From positions 11,515,856 to 11,579,855 of the forward strand of contig NC_135246.1 of NCBI RefSeq assembly GCF_947623445.1: a stretch of DNA of 64,000 bases, written 5' to 3'. The stretch comes from Clavelina lepadiformis (lineage: Eukaryota > Chordata > Ascidiacea > Aplousobranchia > Clavelinidae). This document shows positions 12,423-25,365 of the stretch, one piece after another; position 1 is the stretch's first letter, and each line of letters starts with the position of its first letter. The notes beneath the pieces were generated by a model, which had not been told where the DNA came from, searched no databases, and worked only from the letters and a program-made list of their open reading frames with translations. The position numbers and the translations under genes were made by a program.

Positions 12423-12659
12423 GTCACGGACAGTGTTATAGCAGACCACAGTTGGCAATGCTGCGTAGGCTATTGTTATAACGGCGACGGACAATCATAA
12501 ACTTCACCGTTTTAATTTCCGCTTTAATGCACAGTTGCACATTGGAAACCAATAACACTGGAGCGTGAGTTATCTTAACTGTCTAAACAAAGTACCAAAG
12601 CTGACCGTACGTTTCCCTTGTCCAAGTCGACCAACCCGTTGTCGAACAGAAGCAGTTGG

Positions 12660-12840
12660 ACTAGAAAAATTGTTATGCAAATGTTGATTTTACCGACTTG
12701 GAGTTCAATGGAAGTTAGATTTTCTGTAGTTTAGAAAGTAGATTTATGTGAGGCTAAGGTTACGATTTGTTATAACATTTATATTAGGTTAAAGTGAAAG
12801 TAGCTTTGAAGATATAGGTTATATGATTTTTTCTTTGAAA
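12660..12840 (+). repeat. dispersed repeat, copy 2
   Basis: This carries the TATGCAAA, GATTTTA, GTTATAACATTT and 'attaggttaa' blocks in the same order as the copies at 1372 and 14884, with considerable divergence. Confidence 0.4.
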
Positions 12841-14883
12841 TAGTGTCCGCCAATAAAGTAAACAGTGCTCTATCATTTGACGTGTCAATGATCTTGTATC
12901 ATTCCAGGAACTGTTTACTGCGTACAGCTTACTACTTCAACTTTTTTTCAAAAATGTCGGATCCGGTGTGATGATGGCAAAAAGCTTCAGAAGTCGTGTT
13001 CCTCGTAATGGCTCCTATACAATCGTTTACCTGATCTTTTCGAAAGGCTTTCCAGCTGGCGATAACACAGGCCAAGATAGAAAATATTTTTTTAAAAGTC
13101 GCAATATGTTGGATCGTTTTTAGGGTAGGATTTAGGTCGCAGAATCCAAGAATGAACTTACTTTTAATGAATTAGCTCTAGTTTTTGACATACTGAACGT
13201 AACGCATTTTCGTAAATTGTTATGAAAATATAAATCCATGAGACTTTGTGTTATTTTTACATAAATTTTCTCGCCGATGCTTGATAAAGGACTGGACTCT
13301 AGTCGCCATGACTCTGCATAAAAAAGTAGAAATTGTGAAATATCTCAAAAACTATAGCCAATTTAAAAAACTAACCCCATTTTTGAATTCAGTGACTTCA
13401 AACTATATCTAGAAACACGATCACTTCACAATTTTTTTGTTGGCTAGTGTACTATGATCAACACGCATTATACGATATGTATTTTAGGGAAGGGCCGATA
13501 CGAACCCAAACTCAAATAGATTCACCAAATAACGTCTTTGTGGAAGATTCGTGCAAACACAAACAATGGCGAACCCGAATACAATATTACTTATAGATTT
13601 ACTGATTTTGGTAAAAAATGATGATCTAGTTCTCCGCAAAGCTAAAATAGAGTCAGCAGTACTTACTTCCCACGAACCCAAGTAATCTTTCTCGCGGCAC
13701 ATCCTTAATGTATTTTATCAGAACTGTAAGCTTTGTGGTATTCACTTGTTTAACTGAAACTCGATAGCAGCTCTCTCTAAATCAGGGTTTTATTTGGTCT
13801 GCACACAGAGAGACGATTGGAATCTGAATACTGAAGCGTTTCAAAATAGTTACGGCAATTTACCGGCCTATTATTCAAACTACACAGTTTTTAGTCAACT
13901 CAGGCTTATCAATACTCAGTGAGCCATGTAAACAATAGAGTAAAGCTATAGTTTAGCGAAAACTGGTTAGCATTGTTTAACTTTTTGTTTCTACTGGTAA
14001 TTTTTCAAATAAAAGAGTTATGATAGAAAAAGTTTAATTTGTTTCGAACAGTTTGTTTGTTTCAACACGTGTGTATGCTTGCTTATAGTTTTGCTGACCT
14101 GGCCTGAACGCCCAGTTGACGTTCACTTTGTGCGAAATATTGCTTGACAGTCAAGTTTATTTAAAACACGGACCCGATAGTCTTTATTCATAACAATTAT
14201 TCTAATCGATACGAAATGTAAACTATTCGCTTTGACGGCAAAGTGTTTAAATATTCGATATGAAAATGTGTTGATATGACCGAAAGTCTAATCTAAACGG
14301 ATAGCATTTGGATGGGTTGTATGTTCAGAACATTGCGTAGAAGTTCTGGAAGTTTTATGGTTGAACAAATTTCCGCGTAAGGGTTTTTTTGGTTTGTAAT
14401 CGGTCGAAGAGAATTTTTATTACCGGGTAATAAATAACGTAAGCTCGAAAAGCAGGTGAAGTAAATCGATTCTTCATTATTTATGACATGTATAGAGACT
14501 ACCATACACCAGTATGTAGATCATTTCACCGCAAATAGGTCACGCAGCCCGTTGTTAAAGATAGGAGGCGGTTTTGTCAGCGTATGCCAGGAACCAGTTC
14601 AAAGCTGGATTGAATAAGTAATCAAGGAACCGAAAAACGGTCTCGTGCCAGTGTACCAGAACAGGGTCCAGCCAGCGTTTATAAAACTTAGAAGTCTACT
14701 ATCCACAACGCGCGATGACAGTGGATCTTGTGTTGTTTCTCTTTTACTCTTATTCCGAAAATAGCTCATGTTTCTCTATGGAGAGAGGACATGTAGAAAT
14801 GAGAACTTGGGACAAAAATTAGGACATAGTTGTGCTGGGATTTAGCTAGACTAGCACTATGTACTGTAGATACAAAAGTGACT

Positions 14884-15085
14884 ATTTCACTTAGTCCTGA
14901 AATAAGTTACGCAACACGTTGAAAAATACATCGGTAGCTAGGTGAGGAGAAAGGGTATGCAAAAAATGATCTTAGCCATTTAAGGTTTATGACAAGTTAG
15001 ATTTAGATTGGAAAGTAGATTAGTCCAGTTTGGGTTACAATGTCAGTTTGTTATAACATTTAACTTAGATTCAACCTAGGTTAAC
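14884..15085 (+). repeat. dispersed repeat, copy 3
   Basis: This begins ACTATTTCAC, as copy 1 does, then has 'agttacgca', TATGCAAAAA, 'gatcttagccatttaagg', TTTGTTATAACATTTAAC and 'ctaggttaacaag'. The block order matches copy 1 closely. Confidence 0.55.
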
Positions 15086-15959
15086 AAGCTGTAGTTTGTT
15101 GTGTGATTCACAGAAATAAATCGGATCAAAGTTACAAAAAAGCGTTGTACTTACTTGCTAGTTTACTAAGGTATTGTTATATTTAAAACTAATTAGCTGT
15201 TTATGTGATGAACACGAAGAAATCGCTTCTAACGTTGCATCTATGATCTTTACCTTAATGTAAAGGGACGTTTGTTTTCATACCGTATCGACAACAAACT
15301 ATATTGTCACCGTGCAAGCGCATTAAGTTAGAATGACCTGTCTATATGCTAGCTTTGTTAAGAAGCGTTCAAGTACATTGAACAAAACATCTTTATCAAA
15401 AAAAAAATTTTCGAATTACTTTCATTATACTGTTGAGGATAACAACAGCAAGCCGTATTCTTTTATGCTTGAATGAGGTTGTTTGCCCGTGTGATCAAAA
15501 GCTTAGTGTTGGGTAGGCTGTCCTTAAAAAAAGGAATTCGTTTCTAAAGTATGAGTACCGGAAGGTGTGGTTTTCAAAATCATAAGGTTGTAGACTGTGT
15601 TGTTGAAGTTTGCGCGGTTACATGCATGTAGATTGTAGACAAACGATAAGTTTAATTGGCAATATCTCTGACATCCTTTGATGTAGCCTAATGAAACGTT
15701 GCGATGCAAATAAATTCATCAGTTAGCTTAGTTAGGATTATTTTAATTTCACGAAATGTTTCGGGGTGCGCGTAATAATGCCTTAAAAGTTACGTTATTG
15801 AAAAATATGCAGTAGTGGTGGTAAAGGACATAATATACAAGTCAGTCTGTAGTAACTAAAATTTCGATAAATTGTAAAGCTTTCTAGAAATCATTGTCTG
15901 CTGTTGCTTTAAGATAACTATAGGTTTGTTTATCAAGGATGTAGTCGAAGGCTTTGAAG

Positions 15960-18900
15960 ATGACTAAGTTTCAACGTACCTTGCTTGTTTCCGCTGCTGC
16001 AGTCCTTGTGGTCTACACTATACAATCTTTTATTGGTATCAGGTTTTATTACAAGTCCTGGTGCATGTGCCCGCAAGTACAATCTCCACCGAAAAACGAT
16101 TATTTTCGTTACATTCAAACGAGGACAGAACGCCCATTTGGTGCCCAAGCTTCAAACACGAAGAATACAATTAGGACTACTAGCGAATTTCTAATAGAAC
16201 GTGTTACTTCGGATTTGAGTGTTGATTCGCGATTAACCACAGCAGCTGCTACGGTGATCGATGAAAATACGACTGCAAAACCGATATCGACCGCAAAAAC
16301 GGTCAACTATTGCCCGGAAGTGTCTCCTCTACTACAGGGAAATGTGGTCGTACCAAGTAAGTTTTCGTTTTGTTGTTTGCTTGCACAGAAAGAAAGCGAA
16401 AAGTAAGTTGAATCTATTGGCTAGTGTCACAATTATTTTAGGTTTTCAGGTTTGAAATGTTAGCTCATGTATTTAAGGTACCATAATATTAAACAAAATT
16501 GAAGCGTTTGAATTGTAGGTTACCAATATAGTATGTCATATTTTCTACTCAGTCTTTGTAATTGTATAGGCTATTATAAGCAGGGTTGCCATACCGTCCT
16601 TATTTCTAAGATTTGTCCTTATTTTAAAGGTCCGTGTCTTAGAAAATATGTTTGTCCTTTTTTCTAAGAAATGTCCTTATTTTCACTCTCGTCCTTATTT
16701 TTAGGGCGAAGGTGGGCACTTTTGTCCTTATTTTGGGCATTTTGTCACCTTTACGATACCATTTTGTACCAAAGAGATACCAAAATTATGAACATGCAGA
16801 TAGTGTCTTGTTGTTTTTTTTTTTTTTTTAGGAACATAGGTTGCTTTCTCTTGTTGTACACTGTTTAAGGTGGTATTCCTCGTTCATTTTCTAGTCGTCC
16901 TTATTTTTGAGTTGAGACTGATGGCAACCCTGATTATAAGGCTAAGTATAGTAGGCTACAAAATTACAGCAGGATTTCTCAACGTACGCTCTGTGAGCGG
17001 CGTCAAAGAATTCTGCAAGCATTTTCCGTTATCTAAAAAAATATTTAGTTCTTCGAGTGCCATAAATAGATAACAAAATTTATGAGTATTAAATATAATT
17101 ATAATTCGTTGTCTGTTTGTTTCATGAATTAAATTGTTAGGGTTCTGCAAAATTCAGCATTCAGTGTTTGTATAAGTCATGTTTGTTTGTCCTTTGACAA
17201 GAAAAGTATATTTGAATGTAAAATTCTTGCCATTTAATTGATACACTTTCTACAAACAAACAAAATCTTATGGAAAGAATTCCAGCTATTATATTGCAAG
17301 GCTAAAATTTCGCCTTTTGTGTATCTTTGCTAATTACAATATCAAGTAGACTGTTATTACTTTTAAAACATAGACAAACCTGCCATAGATGAATTACTAG
17401 GCCTACGTAAACATGCTAGGCCTATTTGGTATCGAATCGTAGACTACAGTCCGAAACTTATTAATATTCTTGTACTGTTACACTTTGCAAAATGCTCCAA
17501 CAGACGTGTCTAATGCGAACTACACAAAATTACTGAATAAAAGTTCCTTTCTTTTAAGGGCATAAAAACATCTTCGAAGGAAACCTCGACCCGTTAAGCT
17601 TTGAAGAAATTTCAGCAAAAAATCCCAATGTCCAGTTTGGAGGATATTATCCTGGCCCTGCCAATTGTACTGCGACGAATTCTGTCGCCGTTGTCATACC
17701 TTATCGCGACAGAGAAGTACATCTTAGGTATGCATGTAAATAAAACAGTAAACGGCTAAAATTTTTACATCTATGTAGGCTGTACCAGAGATAACTTATT
17801 TCAATTTGTGTATTTTATTAGAGAGGCGGTTTACGTTAGTTATTTTAATGAGTTTATTAGGCTGTCCCCTTTGTCTCATAACACCACTACAACGTTTATT
17901 TAGCTTGACAACATTTTGAAATTTGCTTACAGGTATTTGTTGACGTACATACACCTTATTTTGCAACGGCAACAGATAAAATACAGGGTATTTGTGGTTG
18001 AACAAGACGACAATTTAACCTTCAATAAAGGACAAGTTATGAATTCCGCATTTAAATACATAAAAGGGAAATATGGAAAGGAATTTGACTGTTATTTCTT
18101 TCACGACGTTGACACTATTGGGGAGGATGATCGCATCACGTACCGATGCAAAGGTAGGCTATATATAGGCCTAAGAATATAAAACGAATTGATGGTGCAC
18201 AACTACACGACGTTTAGACGTTCTACCAGTGGGTCTCCCGGTTCTCAACCAGGGAGACCGACCTCCCCATGGGAGATGGAATTGTGTTTTAGGTGAGGCG
18301 AGCAAAGACTTGTAGAAGAAGTTGAATTAATTGAGTAAGTCAATTAGAACAAGTTCAGTGTAAAGTCTTGCGCCAAGAATTTTTTTCCTTTCAAGTGAAA
18401 TGCAATAACTAGGTTACTAGGTTATCAAACAACATTAAATAAAGTAATTCATTTTTTGATATATGTCTTCGTTTTGTTGCAATTATTGTAAACGTAAAGA
18501 GACGAGAAACAGCTTCAAATCGAGCGGAGGAAGCAGTATATTGAAAAGGTTGGGTCTTGGGAACCACTGTGTTAAACTGTCGACTATACAGTATCTTCAT
18601 TTCCAAATGTGAGGATACCAACAATTGACCATTGAACTAATACTAGTTAAATTTAAATATATCGCAACTACTTAACCATTAGCAACTAGCTGTACAAATA
18701 ACGCTAATTGTACAGTGCTGAAGTTATTTCCAAGTAGGCTAAACAAAGTTTTTATTCAGGCTACCAATGGTTTGTAGCCAAAATGGTGTCTTTTTTCAAA
18801 AAATTTATCCACTCGTTTACATGAAATTGTTACATGGATCAAATACTCAGTAAAATCTCAGAATGTTTTTATATTTATGATGTCAATCATTTATGCGTGG

Positions 18901-21900
18901 GAAATAGGATATCGGTAAGCTAATCCTTTTTCTCCATTGACTACTCCAGCTTTCTCTAACTCCAGCCTGCGCATGCGGTCTAGCTGGAAGTTTTTGTTGT
19001 TATGTAAGTCCAGTAAAAACAACTATAGGCTATACTCGACATTTTACTCTACGTTCATTTTTCTTTTGCAATTAATTAACGTATAATCGTATATATCGTA
19101 TATAGCCTATTCTCTTTAAACGCAGGATAGTCAAATATTGATCAATTTTTTGAAATCAAGTTTTTGATTACAATTTTAATTTTTTTTTTTTACAGTCAGT
19201 CGACCCCAAATAAGTTTCATGGAGAGATAATACCCATGACCACGACCACTGGGGTATAACGACAGATCTATTCTTCAAACTATGGGCTATTTAGTTTGGC
19301 CATCTTCAGGCCTTTCCAGGCTTAGTGGCGTTTAAACAAATCATCTATATATAGGCTACTCGAAAATAAAAGTTCTTCATTTAATTCCATTGCGTCTATA
19401 GAATTTTATATGTTCTTTCAAAATTATTTCTAATTTCGCCTTCCCATAACACTTATCATCACTGGGGCATGGTTAGCTATATTTTGAACTATTTATTTAA
19501 ACGAGAAGTTAAAGCCGTTAAACAGAGCTCTTCTATTTCAGGGGGAAGAGAAGTCGTCCATTTGTCGCACAAAATTGAGCGGCTTCATTATCGATTCTGT
19601 TGTGGATTAACAATAGGCGGAGTGCTTGGACTGACTTCTAGCCAACTTGAAGCAGTAAATGGTTTTCCCAACGCGTATCATGTATGTGTATTGACTCATT
19701 AAACCTTGAATTTAGGGATTTAGCCTGCCCGAACACAATATTTATATTCTGTGCCAGAATCGTAAGACAACCATCACGATTCAATCAAGTCGAGTCTTTT
19801 GAGAGAAGTAACTCGTAGCAAGTCGAGTCATTTGGCAAATAAGACTTGTGTCAAGTCAAGTGTTATCTGAAACAAAGCCATACGGGAAGCAAAACACCGT
19901 TTCTGGCAACAAGCAACGTTTGAATTTTCACATACCAGCCTCGTTTTGTTGCTACATACGCGTATACGAATAAACAAAAAACCTTTTTAGTTGCACTTAT
20001 AAGTGTTTGGACGAAATTTGTTTCACCTTAACATTGAAACCTATAACAAAATAACTCGGATCAAGTCGGTACAAAAATAACGACTCTGCTTTGCGCATTA
20101 AGGATACAATAGACCTACTTTGCATTATGATATAATATTAGGCCTAATGTATTACTATAGTCTACGTGTCAAGCGCATAGCGCACGGACATTTAAGAAAA
20201 CGAAGTCGTCTGTTTTACCACAACGCAGTGACATTATCTAATATTTCAAAATTAATGTTAGGACTATGAGTTCATTAGACTAGAATACTAGATGCACTTA
20301 TTCTGTAATAAATCGTATTTCGTTTTCCAGGGATGGGGCGGTGAAGATGACGACATGAATAATCGCATACTTGAAATCGCTAATTTCACTATCTACAGAC
20401 CACCTGAAGATTATGTCCGGTACGCTAGTATAGTATAGCAAAGTATAGTAGGCTAAATCGAGACATTCAGACAGGCTAACAATTTAAAATTTCTGAACAG
20501 GTATTTTGAAGTATAAAATTTTGAAACAATACTTATACATGTATTTTATCGTGAATGGTGCCAGGTGTGCCAGACGCACAGTGGCAGCTGCTCCCCTGTT
20601 ATTTTGGTAGGGTGGCAGTTACATACTTTAAAATTAAACCAAGCTGAACAGTCGAGGCGTGTTGTGGAGTATGTTTTGTCCAACATGTTGGTTATGCTTT
20701 TCAGCATGCATGTATAATCGCCCATTTTTTATAGTTGGCCGAAATTAGTTTTTATAATGTCTTGCAGGGCCGCACCAATTCTGGGCTAACGATTTTCGTA
20801 CTTTTGATTCATTACCATTCCTTGTTGCGTGTAACATCTATATTAGTGTAATAGATTTAGTGTTTTTGCCTAACGAGTTCGAATTGAAGTACTTTTGAAC
20901 TTGCCGTCAGCTAAAATTGACTACTATTCGTTCTGTTTTGACTGACCGAGGTTGTCTTAAAATGTTAAAAAAATAATATAATAGCTTGCTCCGTTTATTC
21001 CACCATAAACCAGGACCATATCAATAACATTATAAAGATTGTGACAACTTAAGAATGGCGACGTTCTCAACTATTCGGAGTGAATGGAGATAATCATTCA
21101 ACATGACCATTCAATTCAAACCATTTAATCAACCATTCAAAATGAGACATGACAATCCTACTGTCGGTTATTTACGAGAAGCGTTACCGCTGGGTACAGA
21201 TAGGACGAGCTTGTTCGTAATATTTACAGAAAATTTGCTTTTTGCCTTACAATAGGTACCACTCGTGAGTCGTGCCAGGTTTGATCGGGAACGTATGTAT
21301 GTATCATATGGATTACGTAATGAAGTTTCGACCGATACATGATGTAGGTTGTACTTTTAGTAATTTGCCCCGGTCAGCTATTAAATGTTCCAAATATTCT
21401 TTTTTAATCGGCATTGTTTGTTTTGATAAATAAGTGAAACCAAGAATATAGTTCAATACGTAAATTACAAGCTTTGTACCGGTATGCTCTCAATTATAAT
21501 AATAATAAATGCTTCCGGGTATGAACCAAAATGTGGGGTATCCTACGCATGTACCTTACTAGGCTATTTTTTTGTTGATTTGTGGGTCCTTTCCACTAAT
21601 TATTATCTTCCAACGTCCTTTCCTGATGACGTACTCTAGCTATAATGATACTACCAGGCTATCGTTAGTTACTTTGTCACTTTTAATACTTGCAAATTTA
21701 CTTTAGCAAAGCAAACTGCTGATTCTCATTGAAAACGTAACACGTTCCCTAACCCATATTGAAACAAGTAAGCTACAGTATTCCTTTTCACCGGTTTGTT
21801 ATTTTTTGTGGTGCAATAAATGCATCCTTGCCAAAGTTTCCGAGAAATGTGGCCAAACATTTCATGCATCCTACGTATTTACATTTTTTGTTTAATTTTT

Positions 21901-22812
21901 TTTCTCATACATTTCCTTATTTACGCCTGCTTGTCAGCTATAACCTACATTGGAAAACATATAGTAGGTAGGTAAACTATACGGTGTTTCAAGATCATTG
22001 TTTTCGACGTTTTAAAAGTGTAGGCCTACACCGTAAATCGGAAGGTGTGGTACGTATGCAGTAAATATGAAAACACATTTTGTTTCGAGGCAATTTTAAA
22101 GCGCAAAACAACAAAATTTAACGCTTCGCGTATTGGACAGGGTGGGGAAACAATGCAATGCGGAAGCTTTTTGTGACCTCCAATCACTGACATGTACATG
22201 TTGATAGGTATGCACTAAGTAATAAGATTTCTATGTTGGCCATGCTACAGCCATGTGCTTTCTTGGTTGTGCATTGTGATTCGTATGTGGAGTAATACGT
22301 TCATGTTCAAGGCTGTCTAAATACAAGAGATTCTGCCGAACGTCTTATCGACTTAGATCAACACATAATATCACGAGAGTAGCGATATTAACAGTACACA
22401 TTACGTCTGATGAGTAAAATGATCTTTAGGTTTTTAGACAAACTTGGAGTAACTTGCATTCAAAACGCATAGTTTTCGGAAGATCGATTAATTTCTTTTA
22501 ATGCAGTTCTGTGTGACAAGGTTATATTAATTGCGGCATGTGTAGGTGATCTCTATTAAATGTTTAGTGAAATAACACTCAACAGAATAAACTTTCTTCT
22601 TTATCAACAGGTTTCGAACACTCTTTCATGAGGTCGATGATCAAAATCCGAAGAATCCGGAAAGGTTTAAATTGCTAAAAGGATGGAAGGATAGAGCAGC
22701 CACGGACGGACTCAACTCTTTACAAACTATTATAACGAGAGTAGCTGAATGTCTAACACATACCCATATATACATTAAGCCAATATCATACGTTTCGGGC
22801 CAAACGTCTTGA
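15960..22812 (+). CDS. beta-1,4-galactosyltransferase-family type II membrane enzyme, copy 2 (six exons)
   Basis: Exons are 15960-16356, 17559-17727, 17933-18153, 19542-19681, 20331-20419 and 22611-22812, totalling 1218 nt and 405 residues. Exons 2-6 have exactly the lengths of the copy at 3303 (169, 221, 140, 89, 202), so this is a tandem duplicate. Order of features: membrane anchor near residues 8-27, a longer and more diverged Thr-rich stem, CPE.SPLL, GGYYPGP, PYRDREVHLR, D-V-D at 247-249, GWGGEDDD, then DGLNSL near the C-terminus. The donor-pocket position equivalent to Tyr289 of B4GALT1 is again Thr (286). The Met344-equivalent is Thr, with the His ligand at 345. A Golgi sugar transferase is expected; its exact donor and acceptor are unknown. 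The stop codon falls at the same exon offset as in copy 1, but the last ten residues differ. Confidence 0.9.
16581..16932. mobile_element. hAT-type MITE in intron 1 of galactosyltransferase copy 2
   Basis: The ends are inverted, CAGGGTTGCCAT... and ...ATGGCAACCCTG. The flanks are a perfect 8-bp duplication ATTATAAG (16573-16580 and 16933-16940). The interior repeats the motif GTCCTTATTTT several times. Confidence 0.9.
18227..18569. mobile_element. probable hAT-type MITE in intron 3 of galactosyltransferase copy 2
   Basis: The left end reads CAGTGGGTCTCCCGGTTC and the right end reads GGGTCTTGGGAACCACTG. These are imperfect inverses of the common CAGTGGTTCCC terminus. Flanking octamers match only in part (5 of 8), so boundaries are tentative. 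Confidence 0.5.
20420..22610. other. intron 5 of galactosyltransferase copy 2
   Basis: This 2.2-kb intron holds no recognised gene or well-bounded element. The corresponding intron of copy 1 is only 129 bp, so it expanded or shrank after duplication. Confidence 0.5.
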
Positions 22813-23400
22813 TGGAGCAATGTTGCTGACAGAAGTCGCTGAAAAATATTAGGAAATTTTTGAGGCGTTGAGACTCAATGAAGGAAACGGAAATAAGGCT
22901 GATTTTATATGTCAATCAATGTCTCTTTCATGTAACTTTATTTCATTTCAACACGTGGCCTATAGGCCTAATTTATATCTTGTTTATTGCCTTCTATGCA
23001 CAAATACGACAATGCTGTACTCTACAATGAATACACACTATAACGATTTGTCCCATCATTAAAAACTAAATACGTAAGGGTTTTGGCCCTTTAGTTGGCA
23101 CTTATTTACATGCAAGAAGTGGCATAACCTATTAAAACTAGTCTATTAATTAATTTATTTATGGTTCCCTTAAAATGGCACCTTTGTGAAATTTACATAT
23201 TGCCTACACAACTTGTACTTGATAAACCTTTTAATTTTGACAAGAAAACATTACCAGCCAAATAAGATAATGAATATTTACGACTAAACCAGTTAGGCTA
23301 AAAACAGTAATCTCATAAGTTACAACAAATTATACTTATGAGTGCAATACCATGGTTGTCGTTTCGCCAATTTATTTAATGAACTGCATGACCTCTAAAC

Positions 23401-23735
23401 CAGCGGTTCCCAAACTTTTCTAAAGATTTTGCCTGGTGGACCCTTTACAATTATTTTGATATTTCGCGGCCCTATAAAAATCAAAGAATGCTATAGGAAA
23501 AATGCAAAAACCACACCAATGAAATAAAAAGGAAAAACTATCAAATACGGTAAGCGTTTAATCATTTTAATGGGATGGGTGCACTTGTTTTGCTGCAATT
23601 AATTCATCAATGTTTGGTTTTGGATAGCGCAACTTTATGTCGCGTACCCTCTGAAACTGCTTTTAAGCTTTAAAGACTAATTCTCATTGCGGACCCTCTG
23701 AAAGTGCTTTACGGACCCCAGTTTGGGAACCGCTG
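23401..23735. mobile_element. hAT-type MITE
   Basis: The terminal inverted repeats are CAGCGGTTCCCAAACTT and its inverse TTTGGGAACCGCTG. The perfect 8-bp duplication CTCTAAAC is at 23393-23400 and 23736-23743. No coding capacity is seen in the 335 bp. Confidence 0.92.
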
Positions 23736-24290
23736 CTCTAAACGTTCTCTTCCACAATAAAATTTACTACCTTTGCAAGTCTATATGCCAATATTTCTTT
23801 AGGCGTAGTCTTTGTACGGAAGTAATATAGACCAGGAAAAAATTTTCAGGGCTTATTCTCCTTTGCGCAAGGAAAGTGAGGTCATACATTTACTTTTCCT
23901 ATCCATTTCTAAATTTATTACGCAACGGATTGATAGAATTAGGCCCAAAATTGTCCGAAGTACTGATTGGCACGCAACTCACTGCTATAAAGACATATGA
24001 TGTAATGAAACCAGCTATGTTCAACTCAAGGCTCGGTTATGTATAGCCTATGCCAAAGGTGGACAAACAGTGGCTCGCCGACATGTTTATAGTGGCTCTT
24101 CTAGCTGAATTACAGTATCCATTATTGTTCATTATCCATGCATTAATTATTTACCGTATTTGTGGTGACACTACTGATTTTGCGGATCGCTAGTGTTTGT
24201 AGTTTTCGGCAAGTGACTCTTTCATTGAACAAGTTTGCCCACCCCTGGCTTATGCCTAATAATGAGAACTAATCTTTAATTCGGTGGTCG

Positions 24291-24634
24291 GACGATTCAA
24301 CCCACGGACGATTCAATCCCGGACGATTCAACCCACGGACGATTCAACCCACGGACGATTCAACCCAGGACGATTCAACCCACGGACGGTTCAACCCGCG
24401 GACGATTCAACCCGCGGACGATTCAACCCGCGGACGATTCAACCCACGGACGATTCAACCCACGGACCATTCAACCCGCGGACGATTCAACCCGCGGACG
24501 ATTCAACCCACGGACGATTCAACCCCGCACGATTCAACCCCGGACGATTCAACCCGCGGACGATTCAACCCACGGACGATTCAACCCCGGACGATTCAAC
24601 CCAGGACGATTCAACCCACGGGCGATTTAACCCA
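24291..24634 (+). repeat. left tandem array, GACGATTCAACCC units
   Basis: Roughly twenty-two units of 13-16 bp are built on GACGATTCAACCC followed by a variable A/G CG G spacer. The array is open in one frame and translates to a repetitive R-F-N-P / D-D-S-T peptide, which I regard as an artefact of the repeat. Confidence 0.9.
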
Positions 24635-24640
24635 TTTACA

Positions 24641-24803
24641 AAAACGTCAACGGCTTGGTGCTCAAAACGCAGCACTTGTTAATTTGGACCAACCACGAAG
24701 CAAATACACGCACCTGGCTCACAGACTTTCGGCAAAGGTTTGCACTTATGCAAATGAGCCAGATAAATTGATGTATCTGCGTGCAATCGCTCATATGTGC
24801 TAA
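24641..24803 (+). pseudogene. MULE transposase C-terminal remnant
   Basis: The frame reads RQRLGAQNAALVNLDQPRSK, then YTHLAHRLSAKVCTY and ends YLRAIAHMC before a stop. This matches the C-terminal end of the transposase at 11594 (YLRAIAHNL) and the preceding RYDAVNQRL-like helix. It directly abuts the left array, so a deletion joined array and gene end. Confidence 0.75.
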
Positions 24804-25365
24804 TTAATTACCGTTTGTAGTACCGTTTTCTGCTTTGTGTTTTATACGTGCTGTGTTTGTGTTCAGGTTCATGTTCTTATGCTTGCCTGTAAATAAAACA
24901 ACTTTCTTTCTAATTAATCGATGTATAAACAGGTGTCTATAAAAATATCTGTAATTTGTGTACATGCAAAAAAATAAATACACACATTTACTTACGTGGG
25001 TCGAAAGCATTTTGTATTTTCAAAAACTTCAAAAATGTTAACTTAATGCTAAAAGGAGAACATTTTATATAATAACCGATCTACACGGGTAAATACAAAA
25101 AATAATAGCAGGCGTAGACAGAAATGTACGCAAAGTACTGTATAGGGCAAAATAACAATATTCAAGGTTTTACTGGAAAGCAGAAAACAATAAGTGTTTT
25201 GATGTACAACCAATGCTAACAAGAAGTGGTAAAAGAAAAAAAAGGAAACACAAAAAGCTTTATATTAGCTTAGGCCTATATATTAGCTTTATTTAGCTTA
25301 CATAATATTGGCTACAAAGTATCTTGGTGATAACCTAAGCCAATAGTACGTGAAAGGTCCGTGGG

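Larger units (their letters stand above)
10201..12428 (+). mobile_element. MULE transposon with tandem-array terminal repeats, internally deleted
   Basis: The 2228-bp element is flanked by the perfect 9-bp direct repeat GACAGTGTT (10192-10200 and 12429-12437), the Mutator-like target size. Terminal inverted repeats of about 280 bp consist mostly of ~15-bp units such as CGACACTTTATCGAA. The inverted similarity continues past the arrays to about 10485 and about 12144. The shared CGACACCTTATCG block begins seven bases in from each proposed end. The interior carries a broken MULE transposase frame and a hAT fragment. With part of the transposase missing it should be non-autonomous. Confidence 0.85.
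12438..15959. other. intergenic region between the two galactosyltransferase genes
   Basis: No gene is recognised. Two copies of the dispersed repeat (about 12660-12840 and 14884-15085) lie here, plus a short related stretch near 14520. The remainder is AT-rich sequence with no identifiable structure. Confidence 0.45.

Noticed and set aside
12270..12500. Open frame of repeated CRSIK residues
   Set aside because: Product of the right subterminal array of the MULE at 10201-12428.
21050..21160. ATTCAACATGACCATTCAA-like stretch resembling the MULE array unit
   Set aside because: Units are irregular, not mirrored, and lack a 9-bp duplication.
24284..24682. A 132-codon open frame of repeating RFNP/DDST residues
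   Set aside because: It is created by the 15-bp tandem array of the MULE end; the minus-strand array on the other side (25312-25788) makes an equally repetitive frame. No sign of selection or gene structure.
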